From contig CAVRUN010000010.1 in the NCBI GenBank assembly GCA_963724435.1, forward strand, positions 310,001 through 374,000: a stretch of DNA of 64,000 nt. The letters are read 5' to 3'. This DNA comes from AP-15 sp963724435 (GTDB taxonomy: Bacteria; Pseudomonadota; Alphaproteobacteria; ATCC43930; CGMCC-115725). This document shows, one piece after another, positions 8,521-17,793 of this stretch. Position numbers and translations under genes: made by a program. The notes beneath the pieces were generated by a model that was given only the letters and a program-made list of their open reading frames with translations, made no database searches and had not been told where the DNA came from. Position 1 is the stretch's first letter; every line of letters starts with the position of its first letter.

Positions 8521-11500
8521 CTATTCCGCGGCGGTTTTTGCTTCAGTCGGGTGCTCGACCATGCCGGTGGTTGGCGGCCTGCCGAAGAGGCGCTGCTTGA
8601 CCCCATCGCGCAGCCGTTGGAAGACCACGTACAGCCCGGGGATCAGGAAGATGCCGATCACCGAAGCGGCCAGCATGCCAAAGAACACCGCGGTCGCGAC
8701 GGCGTGACGTGTGACGGCACCGGCGCCGCCCGAGATCAGCAAGGGGACGAGGCCGAGGATAAAGGCAAACGAGGTCATCATCACCGCGCGGAACCGGGCG
8801 CGGGCGCCGTTCAATGCTGCGTCGGCGACGGCGAGGCCCTCGCGCCGCGCCTCCATCGCGAACTCGACGATCAGGATCGCGTTCTTCGCGGCGAGCGCGA
8901 TCAAGACGACGATGCCGATTTGGGCGAACACGTCGTTGGGTAGCCCGGTCAGCAATAAGCCGCCGAGCGCTCCCGCTAGACCGATCGTGATCGAGACGAT
9001 TACCGCGGCCGGCATCGCCCAGGATTCGTAAAGGCCGACCAGCACCAGATAGGCGAACAGCACCGCAAGCGCGAGGATGACCGTCGTCTGACCGGCGGCG
9101 ATCTTTTCCTGGTAGGCGGTGCCACTCCACGAATAGCCAAACCCCGGCGGCAGGGTTGCCTTCGACACGTGCTCCATCGCCGCCAATGCCTGACCCGACG
9201 AGTAGCCGGAGGCCGGCCGCCCCTGGATCGCGACCGCGCGCAGATTGTTGAAGCGGTAGATGTAGCCCGGGCCAAGCACGTTCTCGGCAGTGGCGAGGGT
9301 ACGGATCGGCACCAGCGCGCCGTTTGCCGCGCGGACATGCACCTCGAAGATATCGGTGGGGTGCATGCGCTGCGCTGTTTCGGCTTGCAAGACGACCTGC
9401 CAGGTGCGGCCAAACTTGTTGAAGTCGTTGACCCGATAGCCGCCGAGCGAGGCCTGCAGCGCGGTGAAGATGTCGTTGATGCTGATCCCCAAGGTCTCGG
9501 CCCGCTCGCGATCGATGTCGAGCCGGATCAGCGGGGTCGAGGCGCCATAGGTCGTGAAGACGCCGGCCACTGCCGGGTCGTCGTTCGCCGCCTGCACCAG
9601 CCCGCGAGCGACCGCTCCCATCTCGCTCGCCGGCGCGCCCGAATAGGATTGCAGCTGGTACTCGAACCCGGCTCCGGTGCCGAGACCGATGATCGGCGGC
9701 AGGTTGAACGGCACGACAATCGCGGCCGGGACTTTCAAAAACTCGGCGCGTAAATGGTCGAGCACGCCCCAGACGCTTTCGGCGGCATTGTGGCGGTCTT
9801 CGAACGGGGCGAGGGTGACAAAAAACGTCGCCTTGTTGGATTGGTTGATGCTGTCGATCAGGCTGTAGCCGACGATCGACGTGATCGCCGCGACGCCGGG
9901 TGTCGCCTTGGTGATGCGCTCGACCTCGGACGCGACCTCGGCGGTGCGGTTCAATGAGGCGCCCTCGGGCAGTTGCGCCTCCATCAGCAACGCCCCTTGA
10001 TCCTCCTCCGGCAGAAAGCCCGACGGAACGGCGCGGCCGAACCCGACGATCAGCACCACGGCAACCCCGACGAGCGCCAAGGTCAGCAGCATCCGCGGCG
10101 CGATCCGCCTGACGATGCCGGCGTAGCCGGCCTGCATGCCGTTGATGCCGCCTTGCATCGCGCGAATGATGCGCCCGGGCCCGCGGCCATGGCGCAGCAA
10201 TAGCGCGCACAGTGCCGGCGATAAGGTCAGCGCGTTTAACGCCGAAATCAGCATCGACACCGACACCGCGACCGCGAATTGCTGGTAGAGCTGGCCGACG
10301 ATGCCGGGGATGAAGGCGACCGGGATAAACACCGACAGCAATACCAAGGTGATCGCGATGATCGGCGCGGTGATCTGCTGCATCGCCGCCTTGGTGGCGT
10401 CGGCCGGCGACATCTCGGGATGCTCGGCGATCATGTGCTCGACCGCTTCGACAACGACAATCGCGTCGTCGACGACGATCCCGATCGCCAGCACGAGCGC
10501 CAATAGCGATATCGTGTTAGCCGAAAATCCGAGCGCCAGCATCGCGGCAAAGGCGCCGACCAGCGCTACCGGCACCGCGATGATCGGCACCAACGTCGCG
10601 CGCAGGCTGCCAAGGAAGACAAAGACGACGATGGCGACGAGCGCAAAAGCCTCGACCAGGGTCGAGACCACCTTGTGGATCGAGGCGGTGACAAAAACCG
10701 TCGTGTCGTAAGGGATCTCCCAGGTCACATCCTCGGGGAAGCGCTGGGCCATGTCCTCCATCGCGCGCCGCACATTCTGCCCGGTGGCGACCGCGTTCGC
10801 CCCCGGCGCCAGATAGATCCCCATCGCCGAGGCCGACTGACCGTTAAAGGTCGAGAACACGTCGCCTGATTGGGCGCCCAGCTCGACCCGAGCAATATCA
10901 CGCACCCGGATCAGCGAGCCGTTGGGTTGGGCGCGCACGATAATCGCCCCGAACTGCTCTGGAGTTTCGAGCCGGCCTTGGGTGGTCAGCGGGATCATGC
11001 GCTGTTGCGCTTCGACGACCGGCGCACCGCCGATGCGGCCGACGGCGGCCTGCACATTCTGCGCCCGCACTGCGTTGATCACGTCTTGCGGGGTCAGTCC
11101 GAGCCCAGTCAGCCGGTCCATATCGAGCCAGATGCGCATCGCATAGTCTTGCTGGCCGAACAGATTGGCCTGGCCGACGCCGGGGATGCGGCTGATCGTG
11201 TCGCGGATGTTGATCAGCAAGTAGTTCGACAGGAACAGGCTGTCGTGCGTCCCTTTGGGTGAGCGCAGCACGACGACCTGCAGGATCGCCGAGGATTTCT
11301 TGTCGACCTTGACGCCGTTCTGCTGCACCTCGGAGGGCAGCCGCGACATTGCCCGCTGCACCCGGTTCTGGACATTGACTGTGTTGGTTTCGGGATCGGT
11401 GCCGACCGCAAACGAGATAGTTAGGCTGTAGGAGCCGTCATTCCCCGAAAACGAGCGCATATAGAGCATGCCGGTGACGCCGTTGATCTCGCTTTCGATG

Positions 11501-11694
11501 ACTTGCGCCACCGTCTGTTCGACGACCTCGGCATTGGCCCCCGGGTAGCTGGTCGTGACCGACACCTCGGGCGGTACGATGTCGGGAAACTGCGCGATCG
11601 GGATCACTTTGAGAGCGATCAGCCCGGCCAGCGTGATCAGGATCGAGATCACGATCGCAAGCCGCGGGCGATCGACAAAGACGGCCGAAATCAT
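8521..11694 (-). CDS. RND multidrug efflux permease (HAE1/AcrB family)
   Basis: The inner-membrane pump subunit of a tripartite RND exporter, 1057 residues, full length for AcrB or MexB relatives. It has a first membrane helix followed by IPIAQFPDIVPPEVSV, two large periplasmic loops, the helix-4 proton-relay aspartates in GIVVDDAIVVVEAVE and the helix-10 lysine in AAKNAILIVEFA. It lies 26 bp downstream of the adaptor gene in the same operon. No outer-membrane factor gene is present, so a TolC-like channel must come from elsewhere. Substrates cannot be predicted. Confidence 0.93.
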   Translation of the reverse strand: MISAVFVDRPRLAIVISILITLAGLIALKVIPIAQFPDIVPPEVSVTTSYPGANAEVVEQTVAQVIESEINGVTGMLYMRSFSGNDGSYSLTISFAVGTDPETNTVNVQNRVQRAMSRLPSEVQQNGVKVDKKSSAILQVVVLRSPKGTHDSLFLSNYLLINIRDTISRIPGVGQANLFGQQDYAMRIWLDMDRLTGLGLTPQDVINAVRAQNVQAAVGRIGGAPVVEAQQRMIPLTTQGRLETPEQFGAIIVRAQPNGSLIRVRDIARVELGAQSGDVFSTFNGQSASAMGIYLAPGANAVATGQNVRRAMEDMAQRFPEDVTWEIPYDTTVFVTASIHKVVSTLVEAFALVAIVVFVFLGSLRATLVPIIAVPVALVGAFAAMLALGFSANTISLLALVLAIGIVVDDAIVVVEAVEHMIAEHPEMSPADATKAAMQQITAPIIAITLVLLSVFIPVAFIPGIVGQLYQQFAVAVSVSMLISALNALTLSPALCALLLRHGRGPGRIIRAMQGGINGMQAGYAGIVRRIAPRMLLTLALVGVAVVLIVGFGRAVPSGFLPEEDQGALLMEAQLPEGASLNRTAEVASEVERITKATPGVAAITSIVGYSLIDSINQSNKATFFVTLAPFEDRHNAAESVWGVLDHLRAEFLKVPAAIVVPFNLPPIIGLGTGAGFEYQLQSYSGAPASEMGAVARGLVQAANDDPAVAGVFTTYGASTPLIRLDIDRERAETLGISINDIFTALQASLGGYRVNDFNKFGRTWQVVLQAETAQRMHPTDIFEVHVRAANGALVPIRTLATAENVLGPGYIYRFNNLRAVAIQGRPASGYSSGQALAAMEHVSKATLPPGFGYSWSGTAYQEKIAAGQTTVILALAVLFAYLVLVGLYESWAMPAAVIVSITIGLAGALGGLLLTGLPNDVFAQIGIVVLIALAAKNAILIVEFAMEARREGLAVADAALNGARARFRAVMMTSFAFILGLVPLLISGGAGAVTRHAVATAVFFGMLAASVIGIFLIPGLYVVFQRLRDGVKQRLFGRPPTTGMVEHPTEAKTAAE

Positions 11695-11720
11695 CGGCGT
11701 TTCCCCTGTTGCGCGCTGGC

Positions 11721-12842
11721 TCAGGCCGGTGGCGCGTTACTCGGTGCGACGGTCAATCCCGGGCGCACTCGCGCCTGGCCTTGCACGATGACCCGGTCGC
11801 CGGTGGCGAGGCCGTCCTTGACGATCGCCGTGCCGTCGCGCTCGATTTCGACTTTGACGGCGCGCCTGACGGCCTTGTTTTGTGGATCGACAACAAAGAC
11901 GTAAGTCCCGGCCTGATCCTGCGCGATCGCCGATTGCGGGATCACCAGCGCCTGCGTCGGCTTGCCGGCTTCGAGGATGACGCGCACGCTCATCCCATCG
12001 ACCAGCACGTCCTTGGGATTGGGGAAGACGGCGCGCAGTGGCACCGAATCGGTGTTCGGGTCGGCCTGTACGCCCATGAAGTCGAGTTTCCCCTGGTCGC
12101 CATAGGTCGAGCCGTCAGCAAGCCGGAGCTTGGCGACCAGCGCCGCAAGCTGCTCGGGCGGCGTATCGCGTCGGGCCGCCAGCAATTGGCGCTGGCTGAC
12201 GTTAAAGACCACTTGGATCGGGTCCTGTTTGACCACGGTCGCGAGCACGTCACTGTTCGGGCCGACAAGGTTGCCGGGAGAGTACGCCGCCTGACCGATG
12301 CGCCCGGTCACCGGGCTCTTGATCTGGGTGTAGGACAGATCGACCTCGGCCGCCAGCTGCGCCGCCTGAGCCTGTGCTAAGCCGGCCTGCGCCTTCAACA
12401 GCGCCGCTTCGCGCAAATCGAGTTCGGATTGCGGGATGGTTTTGGTCTTGATCAACTCACGCCCGCGGCGCGCCTGCAGATCGGCGAGATCGAGGGTGGC
12501 TTTTGCGGCGGCGACCTCGGCCTTGCGCTGGGCGAGCGTCGCCTCGAACGGCGCCGGGTCGATTGTGAAAACTGTTTGTCCTTCCTTAACCAGATCGCCT
12601 TCCTTAAACAAACGCGGCCCGAGATAGCCGGCGACTCGGGCGCGCAGGTCGGCCTTGTCGACCGCCTTGACGCGGCCGACAAATTCGGCGCTGCCCGATA
12701 CGTCACGCATTTCGGCGGGCGCCACGAGTACAGCGGGCGGTGCGGGCTGCGCCGATGCCGCGGCTGTGCCCGCCCCGATCGCCGCCAGGATCAGCATTGT
12801 GCGCGCCAGGGCGCGCCAGTTTGAGCTTCGCGACTGGTTCAT
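11721..12842 (-). CDS. RND efflux periplasmic adaptor (membrane fusion protein)
   Basis: A periplasmic adaptor of 373 residues that links the RND permease to an outer-membrane channel. The N-terminus has a cleavable signal peptide (hydrophobic ARTMLILAAIGAGTAAASA). It is followed by a lipoyl half (RARVAGYLGPRLFKEGDLVKEG), a long alpha-helical hairpin rich in Ala and Lys, the second lipoyl half, and beta-barrel and membrane-proximal domains ending VIVQGQARVRPG. It is the first gene of a two-gene operon with the permease. No lipobox cysteine is visible. Confidence 0.9.
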   Translation of the reverse strand: MNQSRSSNWRALARTMLILAAIGAGTAAASAQPAPPAVLVAPAEMRDVSGSAEFVGRVKAVDKADLRARVAGYLGPRLFKEGDLVKEGQTVFTIDPAPFEATLAQRKAEVAAAKATLDLADLQARRGRELIKTKTIPQSELDLREAALLKAQAGLAQAQAAQLAAEVDLSYTQIKSPVTGRIGQAAYSPGNLVGPNSDVLATVVKQDPIQVVFNVSQRQLLAARRDTPPEQLAALVAKLRLADGSTYGDQGKLDFMGVQADPNTDSVPLRAVFPNPKDVLVDGMSVRVILEAGKPTQALVIPQSAIAQDQAGTYVFVVDPQNKAVRRAVKVEIERDGTAIVKDGLATGDRVIVQGQARVRPGLTVAPSNAPPA

Positions 12843-12999
12843 TACAGCTCAATTCGCCTCGATCGGCGGGGGCGCTGTTGCGCGACCTTTAATGTGCGCG
12901 GTTCCAAACGAAAATGGCGCCCCGTGGGCCGCACCTATTACAGGACGCTTCCGTTATGGCAAGAGCAAGATCAGCGGCGGGTTGCTGGTCCTAACTTCG

Positions 13000-13028
13000 T
13001 TGACATCGCCGGGGTGCAGGCTTATTTC
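13000..13028 (+). promoter_or_regulatory. Sigma-70-type promoter of tRNA-Leu
   Basis: A consensus TTGACA -35 box at 13000-13005 is followed, after a 17-bp spacer, by a TATTTC -10 box at 13023-13028. Transcription would start about seven bases later, close to the tRNA 5' end at 13044. Box quality and placement both support it. Confidence 0.7.
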
Positions 13029-13043
13029 CGAGCGCTCTGACAC

Positions 13044-13131
13044 GCCCAGGTGGCGGAATTGGTAGACGCGCTAGATTCAGGTTCTAGTGGGCGATTAGCT
13101 CGTGGAAGTTCGAGTCTTCTCCTGGGCACCA
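13044..13131 (+). tRNA. tRNA-Leu (anticodon CAG)
   Basis: A class II tRNA. The acceptor arms GCCCAGG (from 13044) and CCTGGGC (to 13127) pair perfectly, followed by discriminator A and an encoded CCA. The D-arm has GGTAGACGC. The anticodon stem CTAGA/TCTAG encloses loop TTCAGGT, giving anticodon CAG. A long variable arm follows, as expected for leucine. The T-loop is TTCGAGT. It reads CUG codons, which are very common in this high-GC genome. Confidence 0.95.
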
Positions 13132-13163
13132 AATCTTGGCGAGATTACGTGCGTTAACGCTGA

Positions 13164-13775
13164 ATGACTTATTGGCTTCATCGCGGCGATCTCCCCGAGG
13201 GCGTCGACTTTGGCGCTGCTGTGGCGGTGGACACCGAAGCGATGGGCCTCAACCCGCATCGCGACCGGCTATGCGTCGTCCAGCTGTCGGCGGGTGACGG
13301 CGATGCCCACCTCGTTCAATTCGCGCCCGGGATATACGATTCGCCGCGGCTGCGCCAACTGCTCGGCGATCCGTGCGTGACCAAGCTGTTTCATTTTGCC
13401 CGCTTCGATTTGGCCATGATCCATCATTACCTCGGAGTCATGGCTCTGCCGGTCTACTGCACGAAGATCGCCTCACGACTGGCACGCACTTTCACCGATC
13501 GTCACGGTCTGCGTGATTTGTGCAAAGAACTCCTTAATGTCGACTTATCAAAGCAGCAGCAGAGTTCGGACTGGGGCGCCGCGAGATTGACCGAGGAGCA
13601 GCTGCGCTACGCCGCCTCGGACGTGCTCCATTTGCATGCCTTACGCGCTCGGCTCGACGCGATACTGGTGCGCGAGGGGCGCGAGACCCTGGCCGCGGCG
13701 GCCTTCACTTTTTTGCCTCACCGCGTGTTGCTTGATCTCGGCGGCTGGGCGGAGCAAGACATCTTCGCGCATTGA
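13164..13775 (+). CDS. rnd: Ribonuclease D-type 3'-5' exonuclease
   Basis: A DEDD-family exonuclease of 203 residues that probably trims tRNA and other RNA 3' ends. Exo I is VDTEAMGL (Asp and Glu of DEDD); Exo II surrounds LFHFARFDLAMI; Exo III is YAASDVLHLHAL with the Tyr of the DEDDy class. It lacks the C-terminal HRDC domain of E. coli RNase D, as is usual for the short alphaproteobacterial form. The gene is 33 bp downstream of tRNA-Leu and overlaps kpsF by four bases. Confidence 0.85.
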   Translation: MTYWLHRGDLPEGVDFGAAVAVDTEAMGLNPHRDRLCVVQLSAGDGDAHLVQFAPGIYDSPRLRQLLGDPCVTKLFHFARFDLAMIHHYLGVMALPVYCTKIASRLARTFTDRHGLRDLCKELLNVDLSKQQQSSDWGAARLTEEQLRYAASDVLHLHALRARLDAILVREGRETLAAAAFTFLPHRVLLDLGGWAEQDIFAH

Positions 13776-14866
13776 CCGGGCGCATCGGGGGAGAACTTCG
13801 TCACGCTGCCATTTATTCGAGCGGTTCGGTGCGGGCCTCGGCTGTGAACGGCAAGATTGCCGTCGTCCCCGCCGACGCTGGCTCGCCGTCATTACTGGAG
13901 AGCTGCTGCGCCGAAACCGATCTTGAGGTCGCCCAGCGGGTGCTGAGGGCCGAAATCACCGGGCTTGAAAAGCTCTCGGCGGCGCTCGGCGAGACGTTCG
14001 CGATGGCGGTCGATTTTTGCGCCGCCGCTCGCGGGCGGATCATCGTCACCGGCATCGGCAAAAGCGGTCACGTCGCGCGCAAGATTGCCGCGACCTTGGC
14101 CTCGACAGGGACGCCGGCGCAATTTGTCCACGCTGGCGAAGCGAGCCACGGCGATCTCGGCATGATCGCCGCCGAAGACGCAATCCTCGCACTGTCGAAT
14201 TCCGGCGAGACGACTGAGCTTGCCGACATTATTGCGTATTCGCGGCGGTTCGACATCCCGCTGATCGCGGTCACCGCAGGTCGCCGCTCGACCCTTGCCG
14301 CCGCCGCCGACGCCGTTCTGCTGTTGCCTCCCTCGCCCGAAGCTTGTCCGATGGGACTTGCCCCGACGACTTCGACCACCGCGATGATGGCGCTTGGCGA
14401 CGCCTTGGCTATCGCACTCCTCGAGCGGCGCGGCTTTTCAACAGCCGATTTTCACTTATTCCATCCCGGCGGCCGGCTCGGGCGACGGCTGTTGCGGGTC
14501 ACCGATATCATGCATGTCGGCGACGCTGTGCCGGTGGTCTCTCCCGATGCCCCGATGTCCGAAGCAATTCTGGTGATGACGGCCAAGAGCTTTGGTTGTG
14601 TCGGCGCCTGCGATGACGAAGGACGGCTGGTCGGGGTCGTCACCGACGGCGATCTGCGCCGCCAGATGGGCGATACCCTGCTCGGACGATGCGTCGCCGA
14701 GATTATGCACCCATCACCAAAGAGTATCGGTCCCCATTCTCTGGCTGCCGAGGCGCTGGGGCTGATGAACCGCTTTGCGATCACCGCTCTATTCGTCACC
14801 GATAATACGGGCCGTCCGATCGGCTTTTTGCACATGCATGATTGTTTGCGTGCGGGAGTGGCGTAA
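13772..14866 (+). CDS. kdsD: D-arabinose 5-phosphate isomerase (KpsF/GutQ/KdsD)
   Basis: Converts ribulose 5-phosphate to arabinose 5-phosphate, the first step of KDO synthesis for lipopolysaccharide. A SIS domain has the sugar-binding stretches TGIGKSGHVARK and LSNSGETTEL and the active-site region HAGEASHGDLGM. Two CBS domains follow (from about ITDIMH-like VTDIMHVGD to the end). The open frame starts with a TTG at 13772 that overlaps rnd by four bases, giving 364 residues. The family is usually about 320-330, so a start 20-40 codons further in is possible. It heads the LPS-transport cluster. Confidence 0.88.
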   Translation: MTGRIGGELRHAAIYSSGSVRASAVNGKIAVVPADAGSPSLLESCCAETDLEVAQRVLRAEITGLEKLSAALGETFAMAVDFCAAARGRIIVTGIGKSGHVARKIAATLASTGTPAQFVHAGEASHGDLGMIAAEDAILALSNSGETTELADIIAYSRRFDIPLIAVTAGRRSTLAAAADAVLLLPPSPEACPMGLAPTTSTTAMMALGDALAIALLERRGFSTADFHLFHPGGRLGRRLLRVTDIMHVGDAVPVVSPDAPMSEAILVMTAKSFGCVGACDDEGRLVGVVTDGDLRRQMGDTLLGRCVAEIMHPSPKSIGPHSLAAEALGLMNRFAITALFVTDNTGRPIGFLHMHDCLRAGVA

Positions 14867-14876
14867 GCAGGCCAAT

Positions 14877-15830
14877 ATGGTGGCGATGAAGGCTCTGGAG
14901 CGCAGTGCGGATTTTGAGCCAGGCCTGCCGACAATTGCGGCGGCGGCGCCGCCCTTGAGGCGCCTGCGCGGCGACCGCTACAGCCGGGTCGTAGCGTTCC
15001 TCAAGCGCTTGCTGCCGATGATCGGAGCCGCCCTGTTGCTGCTCGTCGCCGCATGGCCGCGGCTTGTGCCTCTGTTCGAGACCGTAAAGCTGACGGTTTC
15101 GGGGATCGATCTGCGCGGAGCGCGCGAGCTTAACATGCTAAATCCGAGATATGCCGGCACCGATCGGCTGAACCGGCCCTACGTGATCACCGCCGCGGTC
15201 GGCCACCAATTGCCCAACCGCAGCGACCTGATGTCGCTCGAAAAGCCACGGGCCGAAATGATCGTGCACGGCGGAGCCAGCGTGGTTCTGACCGCCGCGA
15301 CCGCGATGTACCAGTCGCAGCCGCAGCTGCTTGATCTATTTGGCGACGTCACTCTGACGCACCAAAACGGCAGCCGCTTTGTGACCCAACGGGCGCATGC
15401 GAATTTGGCGAACGAGACCGCCGAAGGGAATGTCCCGGTCGAGGGGCATGGTCCTTCTGGCGACATCTGGGGGCAGGGCTTCCGCATCCTGGATAAGGGC
15501 GACACCATTGTCTTCACGGGGGATTCGCGGGCCATTCTGCGCGGCACCAAGGCCGATAAGGCCGTGGCCCAGCCGTCGGAACCGCCGCCGCAGGTGCTGG
15601 CAACCGCAGCCCTGGTCGAGGCCGCGGCGGTGGCGCCGGCGCCGATCAGCCAGCAACCGGCGGTGGCCGCAAAGCCCGAGCCCGCGCGATCTACCGCCCC
15701 GAGAACGCAACCTTCCGCGTCGACAATGCGTCATTCTGCAAGGCCCCATCGGCTTGCCCGGCATCATCCCAGGAACTTGGCGCCCCCGGCGGCGCCCGTA
15801 ACGCGCGAAGTCGAACGTCTTGCCGATTAA
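14877..15830 (+). CDS. lptC: LPS export protein LptC, with a long low-complexity tail
   Basis: A bitopic inner-membrane protein that passes LPS from the LptBFG transporter to LptA. After a short cytoplasmic N-terminus one membrane helix is visible (LLPMIGAALLLLVAAWPRL), then a periplasmic beta-jellyroll with repeated GD and VTL strands. Roughly the last 90 residues are Pro/Ala-rich and then His/Arg-rich (for example RHSARPHRLARHH) and do not look like the fold; LptC is normally near 190-230 residues, here 317. I chose the ATG at 14877, eleven bases after the kdsD stop. Confidence 0.85.
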   Translation: MVAMKALERSADFEPGLPTIAAAAPPLRRLRGDRYSRVVAFLKRLLPMIGAALLLLVAAWPRLVPLFETVKLTVSGIDLRGARELNMLNPRYAGTDRLNRPYVITAAVGHQLPNRSDLMSLEKPRAEMIVHGGASVVLTAATAMYQSQPQLLDLFGDVTLTHQNGSRFVTQRAHANLANETAEGNVPVEGHGPSGDIWGQGFRILDKGDTIVFTGDSRAILRGTKADKAVAQPSEPPPQVLATAALVEAAAVAPAPISQQPAVAAKPEPARSTAPRTQPSASTMRHSARPHRLARHHPRNLAPPAAPVTREVERLAD

Positions 15831-15861
15831 GTGCATCGCACCGCGCCACGGGGCGCCCAGA

Positions 15862-16932
15862 ATGGCCGTTGCGACGCTACGCCTAGTGCCGGCGTTTGCC
15901 GTGGCGCTCGTCGCCTGGGCAGTGGGGCCGGTCCCGACCGCGGCTCAGGGTCTCAATCCTCTGGGGCCGTCCCGCGATGCCCAGCCGATAAATATAACTG
16001 CACAGTCAGGCATCGAATGGCAGCAGGATAAGCAAGTCTATGTTGCGCGCGGCAATGCCGTCGCAACACGCGGCACCAGTGAGGTGCATGCCGATACCCT
16101 GACCGCCCACTATCGACCGAGCAAGAGCAAGTCGGCGGAAGGGGGAAACGAAGTCTACCGCCTCGACGCCGACGGCCATGTCATGATCAAAGGGCCAAAC
16201 CAGACGGTAGTTGGCGATCAAGCGATCTACGATGTCGATCAGCAGATCGGAATTGTCACCGGCAAGCAGCTGAGGATGACAACCCCGACCGATGTCGTGA
16301 CTGCGCGCGACAGCCTCGAATGGTACGACCAGCAGCAGGTCGCCGTGGCCCGTGGCGATGCCATTGCGGTCCGGGGCGACCGCCGTATCCGTGCGGATGT
16401 GCTGACCGCGCACTTCATCAAGGACAAGAGCGAACCCAGTGCTGTCCAGCCCGGGACAAAGTCGAAACCCAGCGACCCAGCGGCAGCCAGAACCACCCTA
16501 GCACGGCCGGCGGCGGGCGCGACAAAACCGAGCGAGGGGGGCGCCCACACCAAAGCAGGCCCCGCCGGCGGCCCGCTCGATCCCGATCAAGGTAGCTCGA
16601 AGATCAGCCGGGTCGACGCGCAGGGCCATGTCGTCGTCGTTACCACGACCGATGTCGGTCGCGGCGATTACGGGGTATACAATGCCGAGACGGGCATAGT
16701 GACTCTGCTCGGCAACGTAACGATCACCCGGGGACAAGATGCCATCAAAGGCCAATACGCGGTCGTGGACCTGAACACGAATGTCAGCCGCATCATGACG
16801 GTCGCCGCCAAACCGGGGGCTCCGGCGCCGCGCGTGGAAGGCCTGTTTTATCGACAGGACACGACGGCCGGCGCGAAGGCGGCCCAGAAGCCAGCAGCAA
16901 AACCCGCTGCCGGCGTGGCGCCAAAATCGTGA
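15862..16932 (+). CDS. lptA: LPS transport protein LptA, enlarged with a duplicated jellyroll segment
   Basis: A periplasmic bridge protein that carries LPS to the outer membrane. A signal peptide starts at the ATG at 15862 (MAVATLRLVPAFAVALVAWA) and ends near TAAQG. The OstA-type fold is present, including RLDADGHVMIKG and AIYDVDQQIGIVTG. A second, similar strand set (RVDAQGHVVVV, GVYNAETGIVTLLGN) appears after a Pro/Ala/Ser-rich linker of about 55 residues. At 356 residues it is much longer than E. coli LptA (about 185). A TTG start at 15820, overlapping lptC, is the alternative. Confidence 0.87.
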   Translation: MAVATLRLVPAFAVALVAWAVGPVPTAAQGLNPLGPSRDAQPINITAQSGIEWQQDKQVYVARGNAVATRGTSEVHADTLTAHYRPSKSKSAEGGNEVYRLDADGHVMIKGPNQTVVGDQAIYDVDQQIGIVTGKQLRMTTPTDVVTARDSLEWYDQQQVAVARGDAIAVRGDRRIRADVLTAHFIKDKSEPSAVQPGTKSKPSDPAAARTTLARPAAGATKPSEGGAHTKAGPAGGPLDPDQGSSKISRVDAQGHVVVVTTTDVGRGDYGVYNAETGIVTLLGNVTITRGQDAIKGQYAVVDLNTNVSRIMTVAAKPGAPAPRVEGLFYRQDTTAGAKAAQKPAAKPAAGVAPKS

Positions 16933-17771
16933 AGGCATTCGCGGCCTCGATTGGCCTTGGTTCACGGCGTGCGGCCGGAGCACGGCCTCGGCTGGTCGCC
17001 GAAAATCGCCTCCTCTCGGAGGGCAGCGTGGCGCGGCGCGAGGCGTCCGGTGAGGGACTTCGCGGACACGGGCTGGGTAAAAGCTTCAAGCGGCGGCCGG
17101 TTCTGCGTGCGGTAAACGTTTCCCTGCAGCGCGGAGAGGTCGTCGGGCTGCTCGGGCCGAACGGAGCGGGCAAGACCACCTGCTTTTACATCATCACTGG
17201 GTTGATCGCGGCCGATACCGGTGTCGTGACGCTTGACGGCCAGGACATCACCGATCTTCCGATGTATCGCCGGGCGCGCCGTGGGATCGGTTATCTGCCA
17301 CAGGAGGCCTCGATTTTTCGCGGCCTGACGGTCGAACAGAACATCCGGGCGATCCTGGAGGTGGTCGAGCCCAACATCGAAGCGCGCGAGACGATGCTTG
17401 ATTCTTTACTTGGCGAGTTTTCGATCACCCATCTGCGCCGCGCACCCGCGATGGCGCTGTCCGGCGGCGAGCGGCGTCGCGTCGAGATTGCCCGCGCGCT
17501 TGCGACCCAACCTCATTTTATCTTGCTCGACGAACCGCTCGCCGGCATCGATCCGATCGCGGTCGCCGATATCCGTGATCTGATCGGCCATCTTAAAGAT
17601 CGTGGGATTGGAGTGCTGATAACCGACCATAACGTGCGCGAGACACTTGAAATCGTAGACCGAGCGTATATACTGCACGCAGGTCAAGTATTAATGGAAG
17701 GCTTGCCCGCAGAAATCGTCGCCGATGCTGACGTAAGGCGGGTTTTCCTCGGCGATCGGTTTAGCCTATAA
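16929..17771 (+). CDS. lptB: LPS export ABC transporter ATPase LptB
   Basis: The cytoplasmic ATPase that powers LPS extraction by LptFG. The Walker A motif is GPNGAGKTT, the Q-loop region is YLPQEASIFRGL, the signature is LSGGERRR, Walker B is FILLDEP, and the H-loop is TDHNV. At 280 residues it is about 35 longer than usual because of an N-terminal basic extension; an internal start before LRGHGLGKSF is possible. The GTG start overlaps the lptA stop by four bases. Its ABC partners LptF and LptG are not in this window. Confidence 0.93.
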   Translation: MKAFAASIGLGSRRAAGARPRLVAENRLLSEGSVARREASGEGLRGHGLGKSFKRRPVLRAVNVSLQRGEVVGLLGPNGAGKTTCFYIITGLIAADTGVVTLDGQDITDLPMYRRARRGIGYLPQEASIFRGLTVEQNIRAILEVVEPNIEARETMLDSLLGEFSITHLRRAPAMALSGGERRRVEIARALATQPHFILLDEPLAGIDPIAVADIRDLIGHLKDRGIGVLITDHNVRETLEIVDRAYILHAGQVLMEGLPAEIVADADVRRVFLGDRFSL

Positions 17772-17793
17772 GCCGCTCCGAGCGGAGCGCGAT

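Noticed and set aside
8543..10210. A 555-codon frame overlapping the RND permease on the same strand
   Set aside because: The real permease frame has full family motifs throughout; the alternative frame is Arg-rich shadow sequence.
8521..12842. The RND pump as part of a complete three-gene exporter
   Set aside because: No outer-membrane factor gene lies on either side; only the adaptor and permease are present.
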